From the NCBI GenBank assembly GCA_017509245.1, contig JAFWQC010000013.1, positions 1 through 38,589 on the forward strand: DNA of 38,589 nucleotides. The letters run 5' to 3'. Both the position numbers and the translations under genes were made by a program. Source of the DNA: Clostridiales bacterium. Lineage in GTDB: Bacteria; Bacillota; Clostridia; Saccharofermentanales; Saccharofermentanaceae. Each line of letters starts with the position of its first letter. Positions within the stretch are counted from its first letter, which is position 1. Below are positions 16,610-23,321 of this stretch, one piece after another. Under the pieces are notes generated by a model. The model was not told where the DNA came from, did not search any database, and saw only the letters and a list, made by a program, of their open reading frames with translations.

Positions 16610-17376
16610 TTCAGGACCTCTTTCTTGAGTGACAGATATAAGACTATGTGTGCCGATATGTTAAACAGGACCGCAATGTCATAGAAGATCGATGCGCAGC
16701 CGAAAGAAACGAAGATGGTCGCAAATAAGTACAGCGCAGATACATACAGGTTCATACACTTGATGCTCTTAATCAGAAGCCAGATCAGCAATCCGAACAT
16801 CATGACATAGCAAACGGAATCGGAAATTATTACAAATGATCTCCCGGTAAACTCAGTGATAAAGAAAATCGTTATTATTGCAACACTTACGATCCTTAGA
16901 CCTATCACCGATTTTGTTGTCAATGGTTTGGTATCAGCTATTCCTCTTATAATGAGCCAGAGCAAATATGAATACGGTATTCCGAAAATAATATCCTGGA
17001 GCCATTCTCCGGACCAGAAGATCCACAACACCACATTGGCTATGCTGAACATTATCGCAAAGATAACTTCTCCTGCATGTGCGGTCCTGTCAACTTTTTT
17101 ATCTGCTACAAGACCGGTTGAGAGAAGAAATAAAGCGGCACTGTCGGCTATTTCATCTGCTGCAAGCGGCATTCTTCCTGCATCCGCCTTAAGGATGGTG
17201 TAGGCTGCCCAATACAGACCGCTTAAAAGAAAACTGATCAGAGCAAAGATGTAAAAAGCGGGAAAATACCTGTTCCTCGATCTGAGAAGTTTTGTAGCGG
17301 TGAAATAGATAATAATGACCAGAACGATATCCTGGATAAGGAAAGCCAACATGTCCAGTTTATCGTATAAACTCAT
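16606..17376 (-). CDS. Multi-pass membrane protein of the sigma operon
   Basis: This 256-residue protein has seven or eight hydrophobic helices and no recognised catalytic motif. Charged residues are confined to short loops, for example LRSRNRYF near 32-39 and ADKKVDRTA near 90-98. It starts with ATGA overlap from the 37-residue peptide gene and overlaps the following two-helix gene by four bases, so all are translated together. It may be the membrane sensor or part of the sigma-holding complex, but nothing in the sequence proves this. I know no named family for it. Confidence 0.75.
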   Translation of the reverse strand: MSLYDKLDMLAFLIQDIVLVIIIYFTATKLLRSRNRYFPAFYIFALISFLLSGLYWAAYTILKADAGRMPLAADEIADSAALFLLSTGLVADKKVDRTAHAGEVIFAIMFSIANVVLWIFWSGEWLQDIIFGIPYSYLLWLIIRGIADTKPLTTKSVIGLRIVSVAIITIFFITEFTGRSFVIISDSVCYVMMFGLLIWLLIKSIKCMNLYVSALYLFATIFVSFGCASIFYDIAVLFNISAHIVLYLSLKKEVLK

Positions 17377-17486
17377 TTATCGTCCTTCTCCTTGTTGACT
17401 TCCTTGATATGGAAAGCGAGCAAGGCTGTTAAAGCCCCCAAAACAAAGGCAAGGGCGCCGATTATCACATATCCGATGTATTCCAT
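17373..17486 (-). CDS. 37-residue single-helix membrane peptide in the sigma operon
   Basis: This short gene reads MEYIGYVIIGALAFVLGALT and continues to a basic/acidic tail ending KEVNKEKDDK. One membrane helix (about 4-26) fills most of it. The ATG at 17486 lies 22 bases inside the end of the sigma gene and is preceded by AAAGGGG. Its stop overlaps the next start (ATGA). The ribosome site, both overlaps and the clean hydrophobic pattern support a real gene. Tiny membrane proteins beside ECF sigma genes are known to take part in sigma control, as in the sigma-Y operon of Bacillus; the role here is unproven. Confidence 0.75.
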   Translation of the reverse strand: MEYIGYVIIGALAFVLGALTALLAFHIKEVNKEKDDK

Positions 17487-18046
17487 GAATACCCCTTTCT
17501 CTCAAGGACTGTTTTGAGCGCGGTCTTGCCTCTGGCGGTAAGATTGTATGTCTGCTTCAAAGATATCTTCATAATCCGGCTTATCTGTTCAGGCTTCATG
17601 TCTTCGAAGAATGCCAGATAGAGAACCTGGCTGTAGTCGCTGTTTATCTCGCTTAGTGCCTGATAGAGCATGGAGTTGCGTTCGTTCTGCAAAAGCTCAT
17701 ATTCAGGCTGGTAATCTTCAGTGCTCTCCGTGTTCTGAATATCGTCTTCCTCGATGGGAGTTAAGCTGAATCTCTTTTTCCGCAGGAACATGAGAGCCTG
17801 TTTCTTGCCAATTGAAAAGAGCCACGTCTTAAATGTGGCATTATGCTTCTCAACATATCTGGCAGTACCGGATGCCAATATAGCAAAGGTCTCCATCATA
17901 AGATCTTCGGCATCTTCAATGCTGTTGACGAATCCATTTATAAACAGGGTAAGACCTTTGCTGTATTCCTCATAAAGGATCCTAAGGCCTTCCTCATAGT
18001 TCTCGTTTATGAAACGGATATATAACTGTCCGTCGGTGTCGGGCAT
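17465..18046 (-). CDS. ECF-type RNA polymerase sigma factor
   Basis: This 193-residue protein has the ECF layout. Region 2 (about 10-92) includes EDAEDLMMETF, the core-binding and -10 part, and the stretch TFKTWLFSIGKKQALMFLRKK. An acidic linker follows. Region 4 (about 125-185) is a HTH with LYLAFFEDMKPEQISRIMKISLKQTYNL. It directs RNA polymerase to its own promoters. GGAGAG precedes the ATG. It leads a tightly coupled operon with three membrane proteins and a PrsW-like protease, so its activity is probably controlled at the membrane. ECF sigma genes often drive themselves; AT-rich DNA at 18075-18120 may hold that promoter, but I cannot assign it. Confidence 0.92.
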   Translation of the reverse strand: MPDTDGQLYIRFINENYEEGLRILYEEYSKGLTLFINGFVNSIEDAEDLMMETFAILASGTARYVEKHNATFKTWLFSIGKKQALMFLRKKRFSLTPIEEDDIQNTESTEDYQPEYELLQNERNSMLYQALSEINSDYSQVLYLAFFEDMKPEQISRIMKISLKQTYNLTARGKTALKTVLERKGYSWNTSDM

Positions 18047-18119
18047 AGTTGCGGTCTCTCTCCTGTAACCCGTCTTGCTCTAATATAATAGCATTAAAAA
18101 ATTGTATTGTATTTTGTGT

Positions 18120-19097
18120 TTAAGACTTTTCGGGGTCAAAATTAGCAAGAGGATTGCTTTCTATCGCGCGCTGAAGTGCTTCATCATCAACGTGGGTATA
18201 GATCTGTGTTGTGGAGACGCTCTGATGGCCCAGGATCATCTGGAGGTTTCTGATATCGACTTTGCCGTATTTATACATTAATGTCGCAGCTGTATGCCTG
18301 AGTTTATGTACGGAATAGATCCTTGTATCAATGCCGGCCTCTTCAAGGAGTCTCTTGATCGTTATCTGGATCATGTCGTCGGAGATCCTGGTCCCGCGCT
18401 TGGATACGAACAGGGCTTTTTCAGCGGAAGGCTTGATCTTAAGCGTTGCACGCTTGTTAATCCAGTCATCCAGAGCCTCAAGGCAGGCGTCATTAAGGTA
18501 GATGGTGCGCTCCTTATTGCCTTTACCGATAACGGTGAGGGTGGTGCCGTGAATGTCGTTGATATTGATCCCGCGAAGCTCTGAAAGACGCATGCCGCAG
18601 TTAAGGAACAGCGTCAGCATGCAGTAATCGCGCTCATTGGAATCCCTGGGAGAGTCGTAGGCAGCCTTAAGGAGCTCCTGACTCTGCTCGAGGGAAAGGT
18701 ACTTCGGCATTCTTTTGCCGATCTTGGGTGTCTCGATGTCATATGCGGGATTACTGTCTATAAGTCTTTTTTTCGAGTGCAGATACTTAAAAAAACTCTT
18801 AAGTGAAGCTATATGCCTTGCTCTGGCGGAGTTGGACTGTTTTCGCGTCCTGGAAAGCCAGATAACGAATGCAAGAAGATCGTCAGTTGTTACTTTATTT
18901 AGGAGCTTTGCGTCGATATCTGAAATATCTATCTCTTCTAAAGGTGTGTCCTGAGGAACGAGTCCTCTGTCGAGCTTTAAGAACCTTGCGAAAAGGATCA
19001 GGTCATAGCGGTATTCCTTGACTGTGTTTTCCGAACGTCCGAGAGCAGCTTCCATGTAGCTCAGATAATTCTCGAGAAGCGGAAACGTCGGCAACAT
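18120..19097 (-). CDS. Xer-type tyrosine recombinase
   Basis: This 325-residue protein has an N-terminal SAM-like core-binding domain (1-110) and a catalytic domain with the complete set Arg170 (GMRLSEL), Lys192 (IGKGNKER), His264 and Arg267 (HKLRHTA), His291 (LGHQ) and Tyr300. The start at 19097 is preferred because AAGGAGG sits 11 bases ahead of it, inside the longer frame that begins at 19121. Length and motifs fit XerC/XerD, which resolve chromosome dimers at dif. No integrase partner genes, attachment sites or phage genes are nearby, so a housekeeping role is likelier than element integration; which Xer it is cannot be told. Confidence 0.88.
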   Translation of the reverse strand: MLPTFPLLENYLSYMEAALGRSENTVKEYRYDLILFARFLKLDRGLVPQDTPLEEIDISDIDAKLLNKVTTDDLLAFVIWLSRTRKQSNSARARHIASLKSFFKYLHSKKRLIDSNPAYDIETPKIGKRMPKYLSLEQSQELLKAAYDSPRDSNERDYCMLTLFLNCGMRLSELRGININDIHGTTLTVIGKGNKERTIYLNDACLEALDDWINKRATLKIKPSAEKALFVSKRGTRISDDMIQITIKRLLEEAGIDTRIYSVHKLRHTAATLMYKYGKVDIRNLQMILGHQSVSTTQIYTHVDDEALQRAIESNPLANFDPEKS

Positions 19098-19182
19098 ATG
19101 AACTGTGACCTCCTTGTGCATTTTTGCCTAATTGCCTTAATTCTAACATAAGCAGGGCGGGCTTTTGGTTGATTTGACATAC

Positions 19183-19211
19183 TTGTTATATAAAAGTCAT
19201 TGTGCTAATAT
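19183..19211 (+). promoter_or_regulatory. Probable promoter of asd
   Basis: TTGTTA (19183-19188) and TAATAT (19206-19211) are 17 bases apart, and the -10 has the extended TGc element. The predicted start near 19218 coincides with the first stem of the leader. A consensus TTGACA at 19174 has no good -10 at the right distance. Confidence 0.5.
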
Positions 19212-19217
19212 GTGTTT

Positions 19218-19306
19218 GCTCGGGAGACAAATGTGCGCGGTACGCGGACAAACGAGCGAAAAATACCACGGTGAAAGCCCGTGAAGATACAATGGAGTAA
19301 TTAGAA
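19218..19306 (+). promoter_or_regulatory. Structured 5' leader of asd
   Basis: GCTCG (19218-19222) pairs with CGAGC (19253-19257) and encloses a hairpin TGTgCGCG-gta-CGCGgACA (19232-19250). A second hairpin CACGG/CCGTG (19267-19283, loop TGAAAGC) follows, then the GGAG ribosome site. There is no terminator in it, so any control would act on translation or RNA decay. It does not match the lysine riboswitch pattern that I know. Confidence 0.5.
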
Positions 19307-20392
19307 ATGGAACAGAAATTAAAAGTCGGCATTATCGGAGCTACAGGTTATGTCGGACAAAGATTTATCACACTTCTCGCAGACCATCCCTGGTTTGAGA
19401 TCGTTGCTTTATGCGCATCTCCGAGATCTGCCGGTAAGACTTATGAAGAGGCAGTAGAGGGAAGATGGAAGCTGGATATACCTTGCCCGGAATTCGTAAA
19501 GAAGATGGTAGTTTACGGTACAGACAATATCGAAGAATATTGCAAGCAGATCGACTTTACTTTCTGCGCTGTAGATATGAAGAAGGACGAGATCAGAGCT
19601 TTGGAAGAGAAGATCGCCAAGCTCGAGTGCCCGGTAGTTTCCAACAACTCCGCTAACAGATGGACAGAAGATGTTCCTATGGTTATCCCGGAGATCAATG
19701 CTGATCACATTCAGCTCATCGATGCTCAGAGGAAGAGACTCGGAACAAAGAGAGGATTCATCGCAGTTAAGCCAAACTGCTCTATCCAGAGCTACGTTCC
19801 AGCTCTTACACCTTTCCTTAAGAACGGCATCAAGCAGATCTCCGTATGCACATATCAGGCTATTTCCGGTGCCGGCAAGACATTTAAGGACTGGCCTGAG
19901 ATGGTAGGAAATGTAATTCCTTACATCGGCGGTGAAGAGGAGAAGTCAGAGAAGGAGCCTCTCAAGGTCTGGGGTGAATTCTCTGGCGATCACATTGAGC
20001 TTGCAAAGAATCCCGTTATCTCTGCTCAGTGCTACCGTGTAGCAGTTCAGGAAGGACATACAGCTGCAGTAAGCGTATCATTCGAGAACAAGCCCTCCAT
20101 GGAAGAACTCATCTCGGTATGGAATTCTTACGAGAGCGAAGCCGTTAAGCTTGGTCTTCCTTCAGCTCCTAAGCACTTTCTCCAGTATATTGATGAGGAT
20201 AACCGTCCTCAGCCTAAGCTCGATGCTAACTTCGAGAACGGCATGGGCGTATCTGTAGCAAGACTCAGAGAAGACAATATCTTCGACTACAAGTTCTGCT
20301 GCCTCTCACACAATACACTTAGAGGCGCTGCAGGCGGCGGAGTCCTCACAGCTGAGCTTCTTGTGGCAAAGGGATACATTCAGGCTAAATAA
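19307..20392 (+). CDS. asd: Aspartate-semialdehyde dehydrogenase
   Basis: This 361-residue protein reduces aspartyl phosphate to aspartate semialdehyde with NADPH, the branch step to lysine, threonine, methionine and diaminopimelate. The Rossmann motif is GATGYVG (11-17), the catalytic Cys158 lies in KPNCSIQSY and the likely catalytic His251 in QEGHTAAVSV. The length and motif spacing (VVSNNSANR, MVIPEINADH) are those of the archaeal/fungal-like branch rather than the shorter Escherichia coli type, which also occurs in some Clostridia. GGAG lies before the ATG. The gene stands alone between its own promoter and a terminator, with a structured leader. Confidence 0.95.
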   Translation: MEQKLKVGIIGATGYVGQRFITLLADHPWFEIVALCASPRSAGKTYEEAVEGRWKLDIPCPEFVKKMVVYGTDNIEEYCKQIDFTFCAVDMKKDEIRALEEKIAKLECPVVSNNSANRWTEDVPMVIPEINADHIQLIDAQRKRLGTKRGFIAVKPNCSIQSYVPALTPFLKNGIKQISVCTYQAISGAGKTFKDWPEMVGNVIPYIGGEEEKSEKEPLKVWGEFSGDHIELAKNPVISAQCYRVAVQEGHTAAVSVSFENKPSMEELISVWNSYESEAVKLGLPSAPKHFLQYIDEDNRPQPKLDANFENGMGVSVARLREDNIFDYKFCCLSHNTLRGAAGGGVLTAELLVAKGYIQAK

Positions 20393-20407
20393 TCAAGTTT
20401 TGTAAGA

Positions 20408-20450
20408 AATTTCCGGCTTGGACAAAATATGTCTTCAAGCCGGAAATTTT
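20408..20450 (+). terminator. Terminator of asd
   Basis: AATTTCCGGCTTG (20408-20420) pairs with CAAGCCGGAAATT (20436-20448), followed by TTCTCTT. The 13-bp stem is perfect. Confidence 0.9.
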
Positions 20451-20453
20451 CTC

Positions 20454-20482
20454 TTGACTTAATTAAACTAAATTACTATACT
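20454..20482 (+). promoter_or_regulatory. Promoter of the tRNA-Met/tRNA-Tyr unit
   Basis: TTGACT (20454-20459) and TATACT (20477-20482) are 17 bases apart, 40 bases before the first tRNA. It begins right after the asd terminator. Confidence 0.8.
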
Positions 20483-20521
20483 AATCAAGCGCTTTGAGAA
20501 AAGCACGTGTAGTGTGGAAGT

Positions 20522-20598
20522 GGGCCTTTAGCTCAGTTGGTCAGAGCTCCCGGCTCATAACCGGTTGGTCCTGGGTTCGAGTCCCCGAAGGCCCACCA
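20522..20598 (+). tRNA. Elongator tRNA-Met (anticodon CAT)
   Basis: A 77-base tRNA with fully paired acceptor GGGCCTT/AAGGCCC, anticodon loop CTCATAA and encoded CCA. The paired first position and the anticodon stem separate it from the initiator at 3324. A tRNA-Ile with modified CAT is possible but the body looks like elongator Met. Confidence 0.9.
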
Positions 20599-20619
20599 TT
20601 ACACAACAACTTAATATAT

Positions 20620-20704
20620 GGGAAGATTCCCGAGCGGCCAAAGGGAACAGACTGTAAATCTGTCGTCACTGACTTCGGTGGTTCGAATCCACCTCTTCCC
20701 ACCA
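20620..20704 (+). tRNA. tRNA-Tyr (anticodon GTA)
   Basis: A type II tRNA with acceptor GGGAAGA/TCTTCCC, anticodon loop CTGTAAA giving GTA, a long variable arm and T-arm GGTGG/CCACC, with encoded CCA. Confidence 0.95.
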
Positions 20705-20708
20705 TAGA

Positions 20709-20741
20709 GGGTTTACCAGGTTCGGTAGACCCTTTTGTTTT
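20709..20741 (+). terminator. Terminator after the tRNA-Met/tRNA-Tyr pair
   Basis: GGGTTTACC (20709-20717) pairs with GGTAGACCC (20724-20732) with one G-T pair, followed by TTTTGTTTT. Confidence 0.88.
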
Positions 20742-20764
20742 GCCCTGAAATGACCGTTGCGGTA

Positions 20765-21865
20765 TCAGAAGTCGGGTCCGACTGAACCGCACTCCATGCA
20801 GAATTTGCCAGTGTTGGTGGCTCCGCACATGGGACACTTCCATCCTTCAGGCTTTTTGGCTCCGCATTCAGGACAGAACTGAGCCGTATTTCCTTGCTTG
20901 CCGCATGCTTTGCAGTTCCAGGTGCCGGGAGCCGGTGGGGTCGGCTTTTCTTTCGTCTGATTTGCATTTGTGTTTGCAGCCTGTTGCTGCGCCATTGACA
21001 TCATGCCCATTATTCCCATCATGCCGAATGCGTTGGCCGGCTGTGCATTGAATGGATAATACTTGTTAGTGTCTATCTGTGATGTCAAATCAAATTCTGA
21101 TCCTGAAGCGATGTTATTCAGGAGTTCGAGAGTTTTGTCAGGATTGGTGAATATCCTTTCCTTGGTCTTGCCGAATTGAATGTAGCTTTCCCCGTTGCCG
21201 GGTTCAACGTATGCTTCGGCAGGATCCTTGCAAAGCTCTCTGACCTTTTCCTTTATACCGGGAATAAGGCTGTCCGGAACTCTGTATTTGTTCTCGCTGT
21301 TGCCTTCTCTGATAACAACGAAATGTTCGTCACCGAATGTCCAGAACCTGCTTGTCACGGTATCGGGAAACATTGTTCTGACAACGGCCTGAGGTATATT
21401 GTCCGGCCCGCAGTATATCTGATGGTAGATCGTTTGGAGTTCGAAATCATCCGGAAGGGCAGGGTTGGGATAACAGTGATTGATGAGACCCCTCCTGTCC
21501 AAAGGTTCGCCCAGCTCGTCTTTTAATTCTGTCAGCATTTTCAGTATGAGCCCGTCATCAAAGCCATACCATGTGGTCTTGTTATCTTCGTTTATCTCAA
21601 TAACCGCTGCAGTCGTTTTGCCGTTGAGTTCTTCAACCATAGGAAAATGACCGTCATGACTTCCCGTGGTCTTTGATAAGACCTCGTTCTTAAACTGTTC
21701 TGCTCTTTCTTGAGTGACCGCATAATCTCTGTTACTGCATGTCAGAAGATAAGCACCACTCTTGACCGTGGCAAGGCGGAAATCAGGATTTACCGGAGTT
21801 CCTCCGCAAAGACTCATCTGGAAGCGGTAATTCACAAGATCCCTGTATGCGATATAAACAGACAT
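20765..21865 (-). CDS. Protein of unknown function with C-terminal double zinc ribbons
   Basis: This 366-residue protein has a globular N-terminal region of about 260 residues without a family that I recognise; it contains no signal peptide or clear membrane helix. A flexible Met/Gln/Asn-rich segment (AFGMMGIMGMMSMAQQQ) and a Pro-rich linker follow. The last 52 residues hold two ribbons, each with two CxxC pairs (CKACG and CPECG, then CPMCG and CMECG), as in zinc-ribbon tails that bind partners. AAAAGGAG lies before the ATG. It is monocistronic and convergent with the tRNA unit. Function cannot be inferred. Confidence 0.8.
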   Translation of the reverse strand: MSVYIAYRDLVNYRFQMSLCGGTPVNPDFRLATVKSGAYLLTCSNRDYAVTQERAEQFKNEVLSKTTGSHDGHFPMVEELNGKTTAAVIEINEDNKTTWYGFDDGLILKMLTELKDELGEPLDRRGLINHCYPNPALPDDFELQTIYHQIYCGPDNIPQAVVRTMFPDTVTSRFWTFGDEHFVVIREGNSENKYRVPDSLIPGIKEKVRELCKDPAEAYVEPGNGESYIQFGKTKERIFTNPDKTLELLNNIASGSEFDLTSQIDTNKYYPFNAQPANAFGMMGIMGMMSMAQQQAANTNANQTKEKPTPPAPGTWNCKACGKQGNTAQFCPECGAKKPEGWKCPMCGATNTGKFCMECGSVGPDF

Positions 21866-21888
21866 AACCGGCGTGCTCCTTTTCGAGA

Positions 21889-21949
21889 TGTTATATCAGA
21901 ATAATTTGAATATACCATAACTAGAGTGCTGCAGTGATTTGATATAACA
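21889..21949. repeat. 10-bp inverted repeat in a divergent intergenic region
   Basis: TGTTATATCA (21889-21898) and TGATATAACA (21940-21949) are perfect inverted copies 41 bases apart, between the minus-strand zinc-ribbon gene and the plus-strand gene at 22041. They may be operator half-sites or chance in AT-rich DNA. Confidence 0.5.
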
Positions 21950-21980
21950 GTCAGTTGAGATGATCTGCAGTAATTATGAC

Positions 21981-22010
21981 TTGCTATCGCAATAGTTAAG
22001 ATGTTATAAA
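21981..22010 (+). promoter_or_regulatory. Promoter of the 22041-22406 gene
   Basis: TTGCTA (21981-21986) and TATAAA (22005-22010) are 18 bases apart, and the -10 carries the extended TGt element. Confidence 0.55.
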
Positions 22011-22040
22011 AGATATATCAAATACAAGGGGGGACTTGTC

Positions 22041-22406
22041 ATGCAGATCGTTGAGATTCCTGTTTACAGTATCAGTGTTCAATTAGAAAGCGCGCTTCGC
22101 AAGAAAGAATACAAAGAAGAACAGATAGCCCAGGTATATGGCATTCTGAGCGAGAAAAAGAAGAAACAAAGAATACCTATCATTATTCTTGCTGCCGTTA
22201 TCGCTGTCTTTGGATTGATAATGGGAATCGGCTCGATAATCGATGACAATCTTGTTATTGGCCTTATCGGTATGATTGGTTTCATTGTAGTTGCCGGCAT
22301 AGCGGGTTATATTGGCTATTACATTAATGTCGGAAAGACCGCCAAACAATGGAACGCGCTCTTAAAAGAGTTCTATCCTGATATCTGCAGTAAATACAAG
22401 CTTTGA
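22041..22406 (+). CDS. Small two-helix membrane protein
   Basis: This 121-residue protein has a charged N-terminal half (1-48) with a probable amphipathic helix rich in Lys and Glu, two membrane helices (about 48-68 and 72-95, Gly/Ile-rich) and a short cytoplasmic tail. AAGGGGGG precedes the ATG. No family is recognised. It has its own promoter and is followed by the dispersed repeat copy B. Confidence 0.75.
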   Translation: MQIVEIPVYSISVQLESALRKKEYKEEQIAQVYGILSEKKKKQRIPIIILAAVIAVFGLIMGIGSIIDDNLVIGLIGMIGFIVVAGIAGYIGYYINVGKTAKQWNALLKEFYPDICSKYKL

Positions 22407-22432
22407 TAAAAGGTCAGTTAAATTCACTAAAG

Positions 22433-22555
22433 GAGCTGTCTCAAAATGAGGCAGCTCTTATTCATATTTGGACAGGAAGAGCAACAGAATTGAAGGTCAT
22501 GCTGAACGCACGGAGCGACGGGTAAAATCGTACTTTTTTCGACGCTGAAAAGTTG
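22433..22555 (+). repeat. Dispersed intergenic repeat, copy B
   Basis: This matches 73-201 read on the minus strand, from the CTGTCTCAAAATGAGGCAG hairpin through CGCACGGAGCGACGGGTAAA to ATCGTACTTTTTTCGA. After that point the second arm of the terminal hairpin has decayed (GAAAAGTTGGAC in place of GAAAAAGTACGA), so the two copies have diverged. Like copy A it follows a gene stop codon in the same orientation. The 332-base gap 22407-22738 also holds a terminator, a promoter and two operators. Confidence 0.8.
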
Positions 22556-22611
22556 GACAATGAGTTGAACATCAAATGGGAGCGGACGTTCCTCATGACA
22601 TGCAGCAAAAC

Positions 22612-22643
22612 AGGCGATGTCTTTTTGAGACAACGCCTTTTTT
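22612..22643 (+). terminator. Rho-independent terminator
   Basis: AGGCG and TGTCT (22612-22622) pair with AGACA and CGCCT (22628-22638) with one A-A mismatch, followed by TTTTT. It insulates the downstream XRE operon promoter. Confidence 0.8.
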
Positions 22644-22655
22644 GCGTGGAAAATG

Positions 22656-22684
22656 TTGACAAGTATACTTGGCAATGCTAAAAT
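22656..22684 (+). promoter_or_regulatory. Promoter of the DUF6442-like/XRE operon
   Basis: TTGACA (22656-22661) and TAAAAT (22679-22684) are 17 bases apart. The -35 lies inside operator 1 and the transcript start falls at operator 2. Confidence 0.85.
22657..22674 (+). promoter_or_regulatory. Operator 1, palindrome over the -35
   Basis: TGACAAGTATACTTGGCA is an 18-bp palindrome with one mismatched pair and a perfect CAAGTATACTTG core. It covers the -35 box of the operon that encodes an XRE regulator. Confidence 0.75.
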
Positions 22685-22690
22685 TCAAAT

Positions 22691-22708
22691 TGCCAAGTTT
22701 ACTTGGCA
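22691..22708 (+). promoter_or_regulatory. Operator 2, palindrome at the transcript start
   Basis: TGCCAAGTTTACTTGGCA has perfect 8-bp arms around a TT centre and the same half-site as operator 1. The two centres are 34 bases apart, and together they bracket the promoter. Confidence 0.8.
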
Positions 22709-22738
22709 TAAGAAAATTATAAACAGGAGAAATAGGAA

Positions 22739-23062
22739 ATGGACAAAGATGAGATTTTGATGAAGAGCCGCATGGAAAACAAGGGCCGCGATATGCCCAG
22801 GATCGAGGAAAATAAGAATTCTGCAAGATTTGCAGTAATATGCGGTTTTTTCTTTATGCTTGTTATTGGTTTTTTGAGCCTTGTTGCACACAGCAATATG
22901 ATCTACGGTGTTGTAACTACAGAGTTCTGCATTGTGTTTGCAATGAACCTGTACAATGCCATCAAGAAGAAAGAACGCAAATATATCATAATGACGATCA
23001 CGACTTTTATTGCATTTGTGGTACTGTCGTATTTCACGGTCTGTGAGATATTTAATATCTAA
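22739..23062 (+). CDS. DUF6442-like small membrane protein
   Basis: This 107-residue protein begins MDKDEILMKSRMENKGRD, the opening that I associate with DUF6442, and then has three hydrophobic helices (about 29-50, 54-72 and 81-104). DUF6442 genes commonly sit directly before a small XRE regulator, exactly as here. Its function is not known; the pair may be a membrane sensor with its repressor. GGAGAAATAGG precedes the ATG. It is the first gene of a two-gene operon under the twin-operator promoter. Confidence 0.75.
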   Translation: MDKDEILMKSRMENKGRDMPRIEENKNSARFAVICGFFFMLVIGFLSLVAHSNMIYGVVTTEFCIVFAMNLYNAIKKKERKYIIMTITTFIAFVVLSYFTVCEIFNI

Positions 23063-23078
23063 CCATGAGGTAAGAGCA

Positions 23079-23285
23079 ATGGATGATTCACTGGTATTAA
23101 AGAACAGATTAAAGGAATATCGCAAAGAGCTTGATCTGTCACAGGATGAACTGGCTAAAATGGTCGGTGTGTCAAGAAACACTATTAGTTCAATTGAGAC
23201 GGGACAGTTCTGTCCTACAGCTAAACTTGCTTTAGTAATATGCATAGCACTTGATAAAAGATTCGAAGATATATTCTATTTTTGA
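23079..23285 (+). CDS. XRE-family small HTH transcriptional regulator
   Basis: This 68-residue protein is a single HTH domain: RLKEYRKELDLSQDELAKMV forms helices 1 and 2, and GVSRNTISSIETGQFCPT holds the recognition helix. The short one-domain type is common in Bacillota beside small membrane proteins. I chose the ATG at 23079, after GAGGTAAG, over the upstream frame from 23010, which overlaps the previous gene. It follows that gene by 16 bases. The two palindromic operators at the operon promoter make self-repression a natural inference. Confidence 0.9.
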   Translation: MDDSLVLKNRLKEYRKELDLSQDELAKMVGVSRNTISSIETGQFCPTAKLALVICIALDKRFEDIFYF

Positions 23286-23321
23286 TAGAAAGATCAGTAT
23301 TAAAACGGCTAGACTATTTGT

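Noticed and set aside
18120..19097. Tyrosine recombinase as a phage or island integrase
   Set aside because: It has Xer length and motifs, no attachment-site repeats or element genes nearby, and housekeeping genes on one side.
19218..19306. Lysine riboswitch before asd
   Set aside because: The leader is under 90 bases, much shorter than the lysine aptamer, and lacks its five-stem pattern.
20541..20843. A 100-codon minus-strand frame with GRGGFEPPKSV and GPSGTRTQD
   Set aside because: It is the reverse complement of the two tRNA genes; such frames are a well-known false call.
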